Of a DNA stretch of 64,000 bases, positions 1 through 12,784 are shown one piece after another. Position 1 is the first letter of the stretch. Every line of letters begins with the position of its first letter. The notes under the pieces were generated by a model. The model searched no databases. It was not told the DNA's origin and saw only the letters and a program-made list of their open reading frames with translations. The position numbers were made by a program, and so were the translations under genes. Source of the DNA: Cephalopachus bancanus (Eukaryota > Chordata > Mammalia > Primates > Tarsiidae); assembly GCA_027257055.1 (NCBI GenBank), contig JAPVLO010000097.1, positions 868,001 to 932,000 of the forward strand, written 5' to 3'.

Positions 1-179
1 TTGGAGGTCACCAACAGACTTTAACAATAAGATGTCTGAGGAGAGACCTCTGGAGTGAACCATCTTAAGCCAGGGGTAAAAGCAAGAGAAGCCTCAAGGA
101 ATGGTTTCCCTAGGCAGAAGTTAACTTCTCTGTGAAGTATACCTCTCTATATTGTACTTTTCTTAAACATTTATGCCAT

Positions 180-325
180 TTCACAAATGGCAGGGTTGTT
201 TGCTCACATTTCTTCTTTCTTGGACAATGTCTTCTTACTTTTTGCACCCCCCGGTATCTAGTGACTGGCACAGAGGAAATGCCCAGTAAATGCTTCCTGA
301 ATAATTCAGTAAGTAAATGGCGTCC
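180..325 (+). repeat. L2 LINE 3'-end fragment
   Basis: The stretch GTGACTGGCACAGAGGAAATG followed by CAGTAAATGCTTCCTGAATAA has the layout of the L2 3' end (tGCCTGGCACaTAGTAGG, CTCAATAAATgtTTGTTGAAT). It is old and degenerate. The rest of 1-750 shows no recognisable gene. Confidence 0.5.
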
Positions 326-751
326 CTGTGAGTTGCAGCTAGGTCTTGCTTTTACTTTTAGTGCACCAAGGCTTACATGGGCCTTTACAACTGACTTTTG
401 GCATTTCTGATTACAGCTCAACCATCCAGCTGCATTTCCCATGTTCTTGATTGTGCATGCCTGATTAAGCCAGATGCTTTTGGACCCCAGTGCTTCTTGT
501 TCTATCCCCTGTTGGTGTCCTCTTTTCCCTGCCTGCTCGCCCATGGATTTGCCTGTGGATTTATTTCTTCATCTTTAATTTCAGGCTCAAATTCAAAGCT
601 CCTTTATTGTAGTTCCCCAGGATGGGCAGAGAAGTCTTTCCCCTCGATAATTAATTGCCACAAAATGTGTATTCTAGAAGACAAATTCACCTAACTTATG
701 TAGGCCAGAACAGATTTGGAAACCAGAACACACTTCTGTATTCTGATATTT

Positions 752-1825
752 TATTTTATTTAAAAAAAAATTTTATTTTAAAGATGTGGGATACAGTTCA
801 GGCTTAGGTATACAAATGTTCATTACGCAGGTCCCCTTGTTGATGAGGTGTGCTTCCCCTTCCCCTGGCAGTTTCCTCCTACTGCCAGTCTTGCCCCTAC
901 CCCACCCCCTTAGCGGTTTCCCACTACTGCCAATTCTTTTCTTATAGTGTTATGATAATTGTTCAAGGTCTGCTTATGAGTAAGAACACGTGATACTCAG
1001 TTCTTTGTTTCTGTGATAGGTCACTCAGCATTATAAACTCTAAGTCCATCCAGGTTGCTGCGAAGTTCAAGATTGGGAGGGATGTGACACCTTAGGGTGA
1101 CATGAATTAATTTTTCAGGCACAGAGAAGCTAAAAAGGTAGAGAGAAAGCACAATAGCTAGTTGATAATAGATCATCTTAGAAGAAGACAAATTAAGATG
1201 ACGGTCAAAGGAGGAACATGAGTCTAGAAGGAAGAAAGACAGTGTATAACCCAGAAGAAGTAATGATCTCTCTTCTGAGTGGAAGATGGAAGCAGAAGGA
1301 GGGTCAAGAAGTGGTTCATGCAGGAGACACCCTTATGGAAATTGGAACTGGCAATCAATTCCTGATCAAAATCCCAATTGCCCCTGCCTTAAGAGATAAG
1401 ATAGACAAGTGGGACCTCATCAAACTGACAAGCTTCTGAAAGCCAAAGAAACTATCAGGGGAGCAGGGAGACAATCTACAGACTGGGAAAAAATACTTGC
1501 CAACCGTATGTCTGACAAAGGCCTAACATCTAGGATCTACGAGTTCATGATTTTGTTCTTTATGGCTGCGTAATATTCCATCGTGTATATGTACCACTTT
1601 TTTTTTTTTATCCAGTCCTCTTTCAATGGACAGCATGGTTTCATGGTTTTTGCTATTGTGAACAATGATGCAATAAACATGCATGTGCAGGTATATTTTT
1701 CACAGAGTGATTTGTGTTCCTCTGGGTATATTCCCAGTAGGGGGATTGTGGGGTCACATGGAAGGTCGATGTTTAGGTCTTTTAGAAATCACCAAACTGT
1801 TTTCCACAGAGATTATTCTGAGTTT
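752..1825 (-). mobile_element. L1 3' end, interrupted by an opposite-strand L1 fragment
   Basis: An antisense L1 3' end runs from a T-rich tail (752-780) through GATGTGGGATACAGTTCAGG to about 1073, and resumes at 1545 with TTCTTTATGGCTGCGTAATATTCC. Between these lies about 470 bp, part of it (1345-1540) L1 ORF2 C-terminal coding in the plus sense ([11 protein letters not shown], then a stop). The arrangement suggests nesting or L1 inversion. It is broken and non-functional. Confidence 0.75.
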
Positions 1826-1896
1826 TTAAATGAATCTTTTGTGTCTTTGGGGTCAGATGAGCAACTTTCTTTTCCTTCTGAAGCACACATTCTACA

Positions 1897-2095
1897 TCAA
1901 TGTTTCTCCAAGTGTAGGCCCCAAACGAAGAGTCCCAGCATTCCCAGCATTCCCTGGGAGCTGGTTAGAAATGTAAATTCTAGGGCGACTGCCCCAGCAA
2001 CACTGAATCTGAAACTCTGAAGATAAGGCCCTGGCAGCCTGTGTCTTAACAAGCCTTTCGGGTGATTCTGATGCTAAAGTTTGAAAACTACTGGT
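1897..2095 (+). mobile_element. MER5A-like hAT (Charlie) non-autonomous transposon
   Basis: The sequence matches the familiar MER5A pattern: GTTTCTCCAAGTGTAGGCCCC, GGAGCTGGTTAGAAATG, CTGAATCTGAAACTCTG, TTAACAAGCC, GGTGATTCTGATGC and TTTGAAAACTACTG. Confidence 0.8.
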
Positions 2096-2104
2096 TTAGA
2101 TGCA

Positions 2105-2230
2105 GCAAATGCTCAGGGAGTGAGATTCTAGAGTGAGGTTTCTTTAAAAGCTTTGCCACCACCTCACTGGGTCACCTTGGCCTAGTCACTTAGCTTTTCT
2201 GGACCTTAGTTTTTCCCCGAAAAAATAAAA
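2105..2230 (+). repeat. MIR SINE fragment
   Basis: The MIR core region is recognisable: TTGCCACCACCTCACTGGGTCACCTTGGCCTAGTCACTTAGC, then a CTGGACCTTAGTTTT segment. Confidence 0.65.
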
Positions 2231-3344
2231 TTTTGAGGCAGTTGATCTCACATTCTAGTCATATTGGTCTGTGGTTCTGTGACCACCTCTAAAGACACGT
2301 GACAAATGCCCATGGTGTTAGTTAACAGGGCAAAACTTCAGGGGTGGCTGACTGATGACCAGATGCATGGTTACTTTGGGATTCTTCCAGCTTTGCTCAG
2401 AAACAAATCTGTTTGTCCAGAGGGAAATAAGAATTTCCTTGCTTCCTTTAGTCAGGTGGCAAGGTTCTGTGTTGAGAGGCCAAGCAAATGACCCATGACA
2501 TGTGGGTTCTTTGGAATCAGGGTCTCTTTAACCTGCATAGAAAGAACTGTGTGCAGAACTGTTAGGAAGGTCGGCGCACTATGATCAACCCAGATTTCAA
2601 CAGGCAAAAGCATTACCCAGACAATGTCTTAGTGCTGCTGTGTTTTAGTTACTTATGAATTCAGCAGAGAAGCTTGGTCATTGTGCTCTTAATTTGAAGA
2701 GTTTAAACTACAAGGTCACTGTGAAAATGAGTGCTGACTCTTCCAGAGAAGTAAACCATGTCATTAGCTGCTTGGAACTCAATTCAGCTTCTATTTTTTT
2801 TAATGCATATTCATGCCAACACTGTAATTTTTCAGTTGGGACAAACGTTTGCATAATAAAACAAAATTAATTTAGCCATAGCTTCGTTTGAGTCACGAAT
2901 GACCCTGCTTGGCCTTCTCCCCACCTCTTGGTTCTGAGAACTGCTCCAAAGTCACCATTGCAAAGATGAAGGCTGTTGCTGCTGATCTGGGCGACTGGTT
3001 TTCCCAGCCGCACAGCTGCCATCAGCCCACAGCATTTGTGGTTTCTTATATCCATTCCTTTGGATGCTGTGGGGCTGAAACCAGCACCCGAGACAGGTAA
3101 GCTGCCCCACCTGGCATTGTGCCCATCCCCTGGCATCCTTCCTTCACTCCAGCCTCCATCTGGGATCCCCAAGACAACAGACGCATCTGAACTTAGAGCT
3201 TCATGAGGCGACTCATTGTCCATTTTTTCAAGAAGTGTACCTACATGAATAACTGGAACGTGTCAGGGCATATTTGATTTTTGAAATCTTTATGTTAGCA
3301 GGTTCAGCTGAAGAAATAATGATTTTTTTAAAAAGACTCAGTTG

Positions 3345-3652
3345 GGGCCGGGTGTGGTGGTTCACACTTGTAATCCCAGCACTTTGGGAAGCCAAAGAGA
3401 GGGTTTGCTTGAGCCTAGGGATTCGAGACCAGCCTGGGCAACATAGTAAGATCCTGTCTCTACAAAAAAAAAAAAATATAAAATTAGCTGGGCAGGATGG
3501 TGCACACCTGTAGTTCTAGCTACTCAGGAGGCTGAGGCAGAAGGATTGTCTGAGCCTAGGAGGCTGAGGCTGTGGTAAGCTGTGATTGTGCCACTGCACT
3601 CCAGCCAGGGCCACAGAGTGAGACTCTGGCTCAAAAAACAAAAACAGAAAAA
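3345..3652 (+). mobile_element. Alu SINE, dimeric
   Basis: Full-length sense Alu: GGCCGGGTGTGGTGG head, A-rich middle linker, CTGGCTCAAAAAACA tail. Diverged, AluJ-like right arm. Confidence 0.93.
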
Positions 3653-3734
3653 TTGAACTGAGACATCTGCATGAAGGGGATTGAATTTGGGGTGCCACCA
3701 CTGTTTCTGGCCTTCCAAGCTACTCCCCACTTTC

Positions 3735-4042
3735 TTTTTTTTTTTTTTTTTTTTTTTTGAGTTGGAGTCTCACTCTGTCGCCCAGACTGGAGTGCAGTGG
3801 CCGCTCCCGGCCACCGCAGCCTCGACCTGCTGGGCTCCGGCGATCCTTCCGCCTCAGCCTTCCGAGTAGCCGGAACTACAGGCGCGCGCTACCACGCCCG
3901 GCTGATTTTTTTTTTTTTTTTGATTTATTGTAGAGATGAGGTCTCGCTGCCCAGGCGGGTCTCGAACCCGCGGGCTCAGGCAATCCACTCACCTCAGCCT
4001 CCCAAAGGCGCAGGATTACAGGCTGAGCCACCGAGCCCGGCT
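3735..4042 (-). mobile_element. Alu SINE, young lineage-specific type
   Basis: T-run then GAGTTGGAGTCTCACTC, ending GAGCCCGGCT. Imperfect target duplication CCCACTTTCTT on both sides. It carries the CCGGCGATCC and AGGCGCAGG diagnostics. Confidence 0.95.
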
Positions 4043-4132
4043 CCCACTTTCTTATACAAGAGTCTTATGCCTGTCTGTCCACACCCATCCTGGCTATAAG
4101 TGAGAGCTGTTAGACGAAGACGTAATATTTCC

Positions 4133-4350
4133 TTTGAGAGGCAATGTAGTATAGTGGAGGATGCATGGGCTTCGGGTTTTCAGAAACTTGCTCGGGGTCC
4201 GACTTTGCCTGAGTTTGACTTGTACTGGCTGATTTACCTGAGTTTTCTTACACAATCTCTGAGGCTTAGTGTCCTTATCTGTTAAACAGTGACAGATCTC
4301 TGCCTGCTGGGGAAGATTAAATGCAGTAGTGGGTGAGAAGCACAGCACAG
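4133..4350 (+). repeat. MIR SINE
   Basis: MIR structure in order: GGCAATGTAGTATAGTGG, CATGGGCTTCGG, TTTGCCTGAGTTTGACT, then CTGAGGCTTAGTGTCCTTATC and GAAGATTAAATGC. Confidence 0.8.
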
Positions 4351-5546
<1,196 letters not shown>

Positions 5547-6246
5547 TCCGGGACCAGAAATTTCTAATATGTACTCATTTGAAAACAAATCTTTGACAAA
5601 AGGTTAATAAAATGTCAGTAATGGCTTGAAATGACTTTGTAGTTTAGAAATCAAATGTGCGCATGTGTGTTTGAAAAACGACCCATTCTGGATGAATAGC
5701 AACTTCAGATCACCTTGAACACTTGGGCTGGGAATAGGCAGGCCTTTTGCTGTATACCTTTGCACAATTAGATTCCAGAGGCCCAGAGATGGGGAAAAAA
5801 AATTATGTGCTCCCCTGGTCCTGAAGGAGAAGCTCTCAAAGTTTTTCCTGCCAGTGTCCACATTGCTGGTAACCTATCGGGGAGGGAGAGGGAGAGAAGT
5901 TCAATTACTGAGCCAGTGCTCATCTAGTGGGTGAAGGACAGTCCTAGGTGTTGGTTGCAAGGGAAGTTTCTAGCATCACTTTGTCCTTGAGCAAATGAAA
6001 CCTCTTGCTGGGAGAGTGAGTCAGGTGCCAGGTTTTTACACTCAAAACCAGAGGCACATAATAAAGTTCTTTGTTGGTGGTTCAGACTGAAATTGCCCCA
6101 AACGCTAGGAAAATGGAGAGATACCAATGTTAGGTTGTGGCATTGTAGAAGACTTTGTGGAAGAGAGATTTTAGTGGGACCGAGAATAAACAATAAGATT
6201 CAGAGATGCAGAAATGAAGGAAGGAGAAGGAGAGGGAAGTTTCTTG
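5547..6246. other. Intergenic sequence, nothing recognised
   Basis: No gene or repeat family was recognised. Open frames are under 90 codons and lack protein-like features. Confidence 0.45.
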
Positions 6247-6530
6247 TTTTTTTTTTTTTTTCAGTCAGAGTCTCACTCTGTTGCCCAGGTTGGAGTGCAG
6301 CGGTATGATCACGGCTCACCACAGCCTCAACCTCTTGGACTCAGGTGATCCTCCTGCCTCAGCCTTCTGAGTAGCTGGGACTACAGACCTTTGCCACTGC
6401 ACCTGATTTTTTTTTTTTTGTAGAGATGAGACTTTGTTGCCCAGGCTGGTCTCAAACTCTGGGCTCAAGCAATCCTTCTGTCTTGGCCTCCCAAAGTGCT
6501 GGGATTACAGGAGTGAGCAGCTGAGTCTGG
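6247..6530 (-). mobile_element. Alu SINE, older
   Basis: T-run, CAGTCAGAGTCTCACTCTG, left arm ending GAGCAGCTGAGTCTGG. Both arms present. Confidence 0.92.
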
Positions 6531-8035
6531 TTGAGAGGGAAGTTCTATCACTGACATTTCGATGACCCTTTGCCCATTTGGAGTCTCTTTTCACTTCTCC
6601 CCTTTCCCTCCTTGTCTCTCTCCTCCCTTTCCCCTTCTCTCTCACGTCTCCTGCTTGTCCACCTTTCGAGCTTGTTGTCTCTTGTGGCTTGCTGGTACCT
6701 CTAGCAGAGATTGGGAAGAAGCAGAGAGCAGATAGCTCTTCCAAAATGACTATATGGAGTCAGAGGTGATCTGCTCCTGCTTTGGCTGGGAGGACAAATC
6801 AAGGTGGGATACCAGGCCCTCTAGACCACCAGAGCCTAAAGTTCACAAATCCACGGCTCAGGTTTTAGAACTCCAGGCACAATTGTTCTAGAAACCCACT
6901 CTGGTTCTCTCTTGCTGGATACTTCCTGGTTTTGCCCTGCAGGTATGGTTGTACTGAGCGGCTTTTAGAGCCAAGCCCAAAAGACTGAAGCCCAAACCGC
7001 TGAGGCCGCCAGACCGTGCTCTGACCTGGGCCCATGGTGGGAGGCCATTTTGTGGCTGCTGCCCTTGTCTAAACCTTTCCGCCCCCCGCCAGGAAGGGGC
7101 CTCCTTGCTTTCTCTAGGGCTGGATGCACAGGCCCAACTGACTGGAGAGGAATGGGCTTGGGAGCCAGGAGCTACCGAGGAACAAGGAGCATTCTTAGGG
7201 CCCTGGGACACCATGTTCGGTTGTTGGACTCTTGGTGGGGATTTGATATTCAAAGCCATTGGTTTTACTCCGCTTGTTCTTTCCATCTAGGGTTTGGACT
7301 ATCTGGGGAGGCAGTATGAAAAAATGGTGCAAATGAGGTTGGGGGATTATCCGGGGATTTCAACAAGGGTTGATTCCCCTTAAGAAGGATAATCTGGACT
7401 TGAATGTATAAGGGTTGCGATTTCAAGTCTTATGCAGGCTGCAGGGGGCCGAGTGAAAACAATAAATACAAGAGAAATGTACACACAGAAGGGGCCACGT
7501 CTCTCCTTAGAACTCTGGAAAATGAATACCCCCCTCCCCCCGTGGCTTCCTGGGAGCCCCAGGGCCGAGCTGCTTGTCAGTGGGTGAGGCTCTCAGGAAA
7601 CGTGACTCTTCTCAAAAAGGCAGAGCAGACTCCATGCTGGGCTGGCTTGCTGGGCTGTCGTGAGCCTTTCTGGATGTCTGTATCTGTGTTTACCTCTGGG
7701 ATTTCTTCATTCATTAGCAGAACTCATTATGCTCTGTTCTTGCAGAGACAGTCTCTGTAGGTGGCCACATCAGATTGTTAAGTGGTTCCCCGGTATGTCC
7801 ATACTGTCCTACCCCACGTCCCAAGTGGAAGACAAGCTGGAGTCTTCTACAAGTGGAAAGGGTAGCATGGGGTCCAGGAAGGATTGGGAGCAGACCTCAT
7901 TCACATCCTGCTTTTACTGCCTTCCGGGTGTATGGACTGGTTTACTGTCTCCCAGAGTTCCAGGTTCCTCTTCTATATCACCAAAGATTGATAAAGATGG
8001 AGGAAACAAGGTTCGGAAAGTGTTTAACAAAGAAC
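6531..8035. other. Intergenic sequence with a CT-rich patch
   Basis: A pyrimidine-rich patch occupies about 6590-6655. The rest is unique-looking. Overlapping frames of 100-140 codons at 6888-7760 show no splice structure or family motif, so no gene is called. Confidence 0.45.
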
Positions 8036-8304
8036 CAGGCCAGACATGGTGGCTCTTGCTTGTAATCCCAGCACTTTAGAAGGCTAGAAGATTGCCTGAA
8101 TCCAGGGGTTCGAGACCAGCCTGGACAACATGGGGAGACCTCGTCTCTATAAATAGCCAGGAATGGTGGCGCGCCTGTAGTTCCAGCTACTTGAAAGGTT
8201 GGGGCAGAAGGATCCTCTGAGCCCAGGAGGTCATGGTTGCGGAAGCCATGATCCATGCCACTGCATTCCAGTCTGGGACTCTGACTCAAAAAACCATTCA
8301 AAAC
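8036..8304 (+). mobile_element. Alu SINE, slightly shortened
   Basis: Head GGCCAGACATGGTGGCTC, middle region AAATAGCCAGG lacking the usual A-rich linker, tail CTGACTCAAAAAACC. Confidence 0.9.
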
Positions 8305-8332
8305 AAAGGATAGCTCTCAGTCTATCCTTTCC

Positions 8333-8595
8333 TTTTTTCCCAGACTGGAGTGCAGTGGCCGCTCCCGGCCACCGCAGCCTCGACCTGCTGGGCTCCGGCG
8401 ATCCTTCCACCTCAGCCTTCCAAGTAGCTGGAATTACAGGCGCGCGCTACCACGCCCGGCTAATTTTTTGATTTATTGTAGAGATGAGGTCTCGCCAAGT
8501 TGCCCAGGCGGGTCTCGAACTCACGGGCTCAGGTAATCCACTCACCTCGGCCTCCCAAAGTGCTGGAATTACAGACTGAGTCACCGAGCCCGGCC
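8333..8595 (-). mobile_element. Alu SINE, young type, 3' end missing
   Basis: Starts at CCAGACTGGAGTGCAGTGG, lacking the last about 25 bases of Alu (GAGTTGGAGTCTCACTC), and ends GAGCCCGGCC. It lies 30 bp from an opposite-strand Alu. Confidence 0.9.
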
Positions 8596-8824
8596 TTCAT
8601 AAAACCTCTTTTCAACATGTTGCCTTCTTGCAGCTGGGCTTGTCCTTCATCTCCTAGATTCCATCTATTTCCCTGTTCTTCATCTTCTATTATCCTGTCT
8701 ATCTCGTATGGGATCTGAGATATGACCTTATCTAGCCCATAGAACTTCTGACACCTTCCACAGCCTTCCTATTAACATCTTGCTTTAGTGTGATACATTG
8801 TGTTACCATTGGTAGCCAATGTTG
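8596..8824. other. Intergenic sequence, nothing recognised
   Basis: Short unique stretch between an Alu and an old L1. No gene seen. Confidence 0.4.
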
Positions 8825-9050
8825 ATACATCGTTATTGACAGAAGTTCATAATTTACACTAGATCTGCACTAGGTTGCATGGAGTTTTGACAGATGGATA
8901 GTGACATGTGACCACCATTGCAGCTTCATACAAAAAAATAGTTTCACTGCCCTAAACCCCCCCTGTGTGCCATCTATTCTTCTCTCTCCCCCAACCGCTG
9001 GTAACCACTGATCTTTTTACTGTCTCCATGGTTTTGCACAATGTCATATA

Positions 9051-9266
9051 CAGAGGGTTCCACAAAAAATGTGTATACTTTTTAAGAAAGGAAGAAATCT
9101 GTATTAAAATTGCAATCCTCAATAAGATGAATGCTAGTCACGTTCAACTTCTGCAATTACAAGAGGTGTTCAAAGTGGTTGCTGTCAGCGTCCAGACACT
9201 TTTGATGATAGCGATCATTTCTTTTAACATTGCTTAAAATGTGTATACATTTTTTAGCTTCCCAGG
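9051..9266. mobile_element. 216-bp mariner/Tc-like MITE
   Basis: Inserted in the L1M sequence ATGTCATA|TA|GTTGG, with the TA duplicated at 9049-9050 and 9267-9268. The ends form imperfect inverted repeats of about 28 bp (CAGAGGGTTCCACAAAAAAT and, reversed, CCTGGGAAGCTAAAAAATG), both followed by TGTATAC-type sequence. It has no coding capacity. The internal sequence resembles the end of a mariner/Tc1 element; the exact family is not named. Confidence 0.8.
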
Positions 9267-9371
9267 TAGTTGGTGTGGTATGTAGCATTTTCAAATTGAC
9301 TGCTTTCACTGAGCAATATATATTGAAGGTTTCTTCATGTCTTTTTGTGGCCTGATAGTTCATTTCTTTTT

Positions 9372-9556
9372 GTTTTTTAAATTTTAGATTCATAGGGTAC
9401 ACGTGCATGTTTGTAACATGGGCAGATTGCTTACTGATGGAGATTGAGCTTCAGGGGACCCCGTTTCCCAGATAGTGAACATTGTATCCAATAGGTCACT
9501 TCTAAACCCCATCCTCCTTGCCTGCGCCCCTCGTAGTGTCCCCAGTGTCTATTAAC
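9372..9556 (-). mobile_element. L1 3'-end insertion, severely 5' truncated
   Basis: Antisense L1 tail (TTTTTTAAATTTTAG, GGGTACACGTGCATG, CAGATAGTGAACATTGTATCC) flanked by the duplication TCATTTCTTTTT at 9360-9371 and 9557-9568. Confidence 0.75.
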
Positions 9557-9640
9557 TCATTTCTTTTTTATTCTTGAACAGTATTCCATTGTATAAATGC
9601 ACCATCATTTGCTTATCCATTTGTTTGTTTGTTTATTCAT

Positions 9641-9936
9641 TTATTTTTTTTTTTTGAGTTGGAGCCTCACTCTGTCGCCCAGGCTGGAGTGCAGCGGCAT
9701 GCTCACGGTCATCTCAGGGTCGACCTGCTGAGTTCAGGCAATCCTTCCACCTCAGCCTTCCAAGTAGCCAGAACTACAGGTGTGTGCTACCTCGCCCGGC
9801 TAATTTTTTAATTTATTGTAGAGACAAAGTCTTGCCAAGTTGCCCAGGCTGTTCTTGAACCCGTGGGCTCAGGCAATTCCTTCACCTCGGCCTCACAAAT
9901 TGCTGGGATTACACGTTTGAGCCACAGTGCCCGGCC
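9641..9936 (-). mobile_element. Alu SINE
   Basis: GAGTTGGAGCCTCACTCTG to CAGTGCCCGGCC. Target duplication approximately CATTTATTTTTT within the L1M. Confidence 0.93.
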
Positions 9937-10081
9937 CCATTTATTTTTTGAAGGGCATTTTTTTTTGCTTCCAAGTTTTGACATCAACTGTGTGAAGTCA
10001 TAAAGCTATTATAAATATGTGTGTGCAGGTTTTGAGCGCCAGCTAGAATGTCTGACCCAGCTTCAAGAATAATCTAGACTA

Positions 10082-10389
10082 GCCAGGCTCGGTGGCTCAG
10101 CCTGTAATCCCACGTCTTTGGGAGGCTGAGGTGAAGTGGATTGCCTGAGCCCGCGGGTTCGAGACCTGCCTGGGCAAATTGGCGAGACCTCATCTCTACA
10201 ATAAATAATAATAATTTAAAAAATTAGCTGGGTGTGGTAGTGCGTGCCTGTAGTTCCAGCTACTTGGAAGGCTGAGGCGGAAGGATCGCCGGAGTCCAGC
10301 AGGTTGAGTCTGCGGTGGCGGGAGCAGCCACTGCACTCCAGTCTGGGCGAAAGAGTGAGACTCCAACTCAAAAAAAAAAAAAAAAAAAT
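10082..10389 (+). mobile_element. Alu SINE, young type
   Basis: GCCAGGCTCGGTGGCTCAG head, CGGAGTCCAGCAGGTTGAG, tail of about 19 A. Perfect 13-bp duplication AATAATCTAGACT on both sides. Confidence 0.96.
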
Positions 10390-10478
10390 AATCTAGACTT
10401 CAATTACATTGGTTTATTTCTTAATATCTGGGTTGCTTCACCTACCACATGCAGGGATTTCTCATGCTTCCTTCCTTA

Positions 10479-10806
<328 letters not shown>

Positions 10807-11321
10807 TATGAACAATCCTTATCACATAACTGGCAGATCTCTGGGGCTCAGGGAACTCTCAGGGCCTGAGTCCATGCAAATGGCCCCTTGGACCTCAGAC
10901 TTGATCAGACTTAGGAGCGAGACTCTCTCTCAGAAAGGTCTCACATGAAGGATTATGGCAGACATTCATGGCACTTTGGCCATAGGCTAGCTCTTGATGA
11001 CTTTTGATGCCACTGTCCCTCTTCCTAAATCTGGCTCAGGAAAGGATGGCTTCTTAGCAGCTAATGCTCCCCAGAGTGCTACTTGTGTTTAGGAGAGTGA
11101 CTGTGAGAGCTGGTAGAAACGACTTTTATTTGGGGGACGTGGGACAGGGGACTTAGTCCACATGCAGACAAAGAGGGAACTACCTGAATGTTAGGGTTCG
11201 CCTCACCATTTGGGCAACAGGGCTGAGGAGACTGTCACCACTTCCCAAGCACTCTGCTGACTCCTCCTGACCTTGTCTTATACTTGAAGCTGAAACCAGT
11301 AAGATTCTCATTTCCATTTGT
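10807..11321. other. Intergenic sequence, nothing recognised
   Basis: No gene, and no repeat family that I can name. Confidence 0.4.
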
Positions 11322-11619
11322 TCTTTTTTTCTTTTTTTGGAGTCAGGGTCTCACTCTGTCATCCAGGCTGGAGTGTAGTGGCATGATCATGATGATCGCT
11401 GCTCATGGCAGCCTCAACCTCCTGGTCTCAGGTGATCCTTCCATCTCAGCATCCTGAAAAGCTGAGACTATAGGTGTAGGCCACCACGCCTGGCCTATTT
11501 TATTTTATTTTATTTGAGACAAGGTCTCACTATGTTGCCCAGGCTGCTCTCAAACTGCTGGGCTCAAGCAATCCTCCCACCTCAGCTGGGATTACAGGCG
11601 TGAGCCACCATGCCTGGCT
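11322..11619 (-). mobile_element. Alu SINE, older
   Basis: GGAGTCAGGGTCTCACTCTG to GCCACCATGCCTGGC, with a small duplication ATGATCATGATGATC in the right arm and a TATTTTATTTTATT middle linker. Confidence 0.92.
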
Positions 11620-12077
11620 ACTGGCTCCTGCTTTTACATAGCTATTTCTTCTCCTCTCCCCCAGAATTTCATTTTTATTTGCCTCAATAAAAAGAATCCT
11701 GATAGAAAGAACTTCCCTAGATGGCCTTATTAGTGATGGCAATATATATTGTTCTAAGCCATTTTTCCTTTTCTTAATATTTTCCTTTTTTCCCCCAATA
11801 ATTTTAATTAACTTTAAATGAAAAAAAAAAATATGGTCCTTAGGCCATTTGGGAATGATTTTTCTGAGTGATTAATCAAAATACTCCCTTCTTCAGTTGC
11901 TAATATTGGAAATAAAGGAAAGAACTGAGTGAGCAAAGGCAGAAATGAAACATAGCTGTCACTTCTTTCCTAGTTTTATAGATGAAAGAGCCTTGGTGAC
12001 GCACATGTCCCAGCAAGTTGTGTGTGAGAACACACTCGTATATGGGTCTACGTTTACAAACCTGGATGTCTGGGTGC
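11620..12077. other. Intergenic sequence, nothing recognised
   Basis: AT-rich unique-looking sequence, no gene. Confidence 0.4.
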
Positions 12078-12784
12078 CCTGATCTGTTTTGTGTTGCTCT
12101 AAAGGAATCCCTGAGGCTGGGCGATTTATAAAGAAAGGGAGTTTATTTGGCTCACGACTGTACAGGGAGCATGATGCCATCACCTGTTTCTGGTGAGGTG
12201 TCAGGCTACTTCCATTCATGGTGGAAGGTGAGACAGAGCTATTGTTTGCAGAGATTACACGGCAAGAGAGAAAGGGATAGGTGCCAGAATCTTTTTGCTT
12301 GTTTGTTTTTGACTCAGGATCTCACTCTGTTGCCCAGGCTGGAGTGCAGTGGTATGATCACAACTCAGCACAGCCTCGACCTCCTGGGCTCAGGTAATCC
12401 TCCCTCCTCAACCTCCTGAGTAGCTGGAACCACAGATGTGCACCACCCTACCCAGTTAATTTTTTGATTTTTTGTAGAGATGGGTCTCCCTATGTTGCCC
12501 TGGCTGGTCTTGAACCCTGGACTCAAGTGACCCTCCTGTCTCAGCCCAATGTGCTGGGATTACAGGTGTGAGCCACCATGTCTGGTTGCCAGGCTCTTTA
12601 TAACAACCAGCTCTCACGAGAACTGGTAGAGAACTCACCCATCTGGAGGGAGAGGGAGAGTATTAATCAATTCATGAGGGATCTGTCCCCATAACCCAAA
12701 CACTTTCCCTTAGGTCCCATCTCCAGCCTTGGGGATCAAATTTCAACATAAGGTTTGGGGGGACAAACATCGAAACTGCAGTGC
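12078..12784 (-). mobile_element. MaLR LTR (MST/THE1-like), split by an Alu
   Basis: Read antisense it has the MST/THE1 pattern: TTTGTGTTGCTCTAAAGGAA, CCTGAGGCTGGGCGATTTATAAAG, then after the Alu AACAACCAGCTCTCACGAGAAC, TTCATGAGGGATCTG and ATTTCAACATAAGG. It is a solo LTR; no internal region seen. Confidence 0.8.
12291..12587 (-). mobile_element. Alu SINE inside the MaLR LTR
   Basis: GACTCAGGATCTCACTCTG to CACCATGTCTGGT, with AGGTGCC | GCCAGGC joining sequence from the interrupted LTR. Confidence 0.93.

Larger units (their letters stand above)
8825..10060 (-). mobile_element. Old L1M 3' end hosting three later insertions
   Basis: Antisense L1M pattern: TTTACACTAGATCTGCACTAGG, AGTTTCACTGCCCTAAA, ACCACTGATCTTTTTACTGTC, resuming as GTATTCCATTGTATAAATGC and GCTTCCAAGTTTTG. 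It is split by a TA-flanked MITE (9051-9266), a short L1 3' end (9372-9556) and an Alu (9641-9936). Confidence 0.8.

Noticed and set aside
3681..4099. Many ORFs of 60-120 codons with phrases such as [11 protein letters not shown] or DEVSLPRRVSNPRAQ
   Set aside because: These are translations of Alu sequence in either orientation and recur at every Alu. They are not genes.
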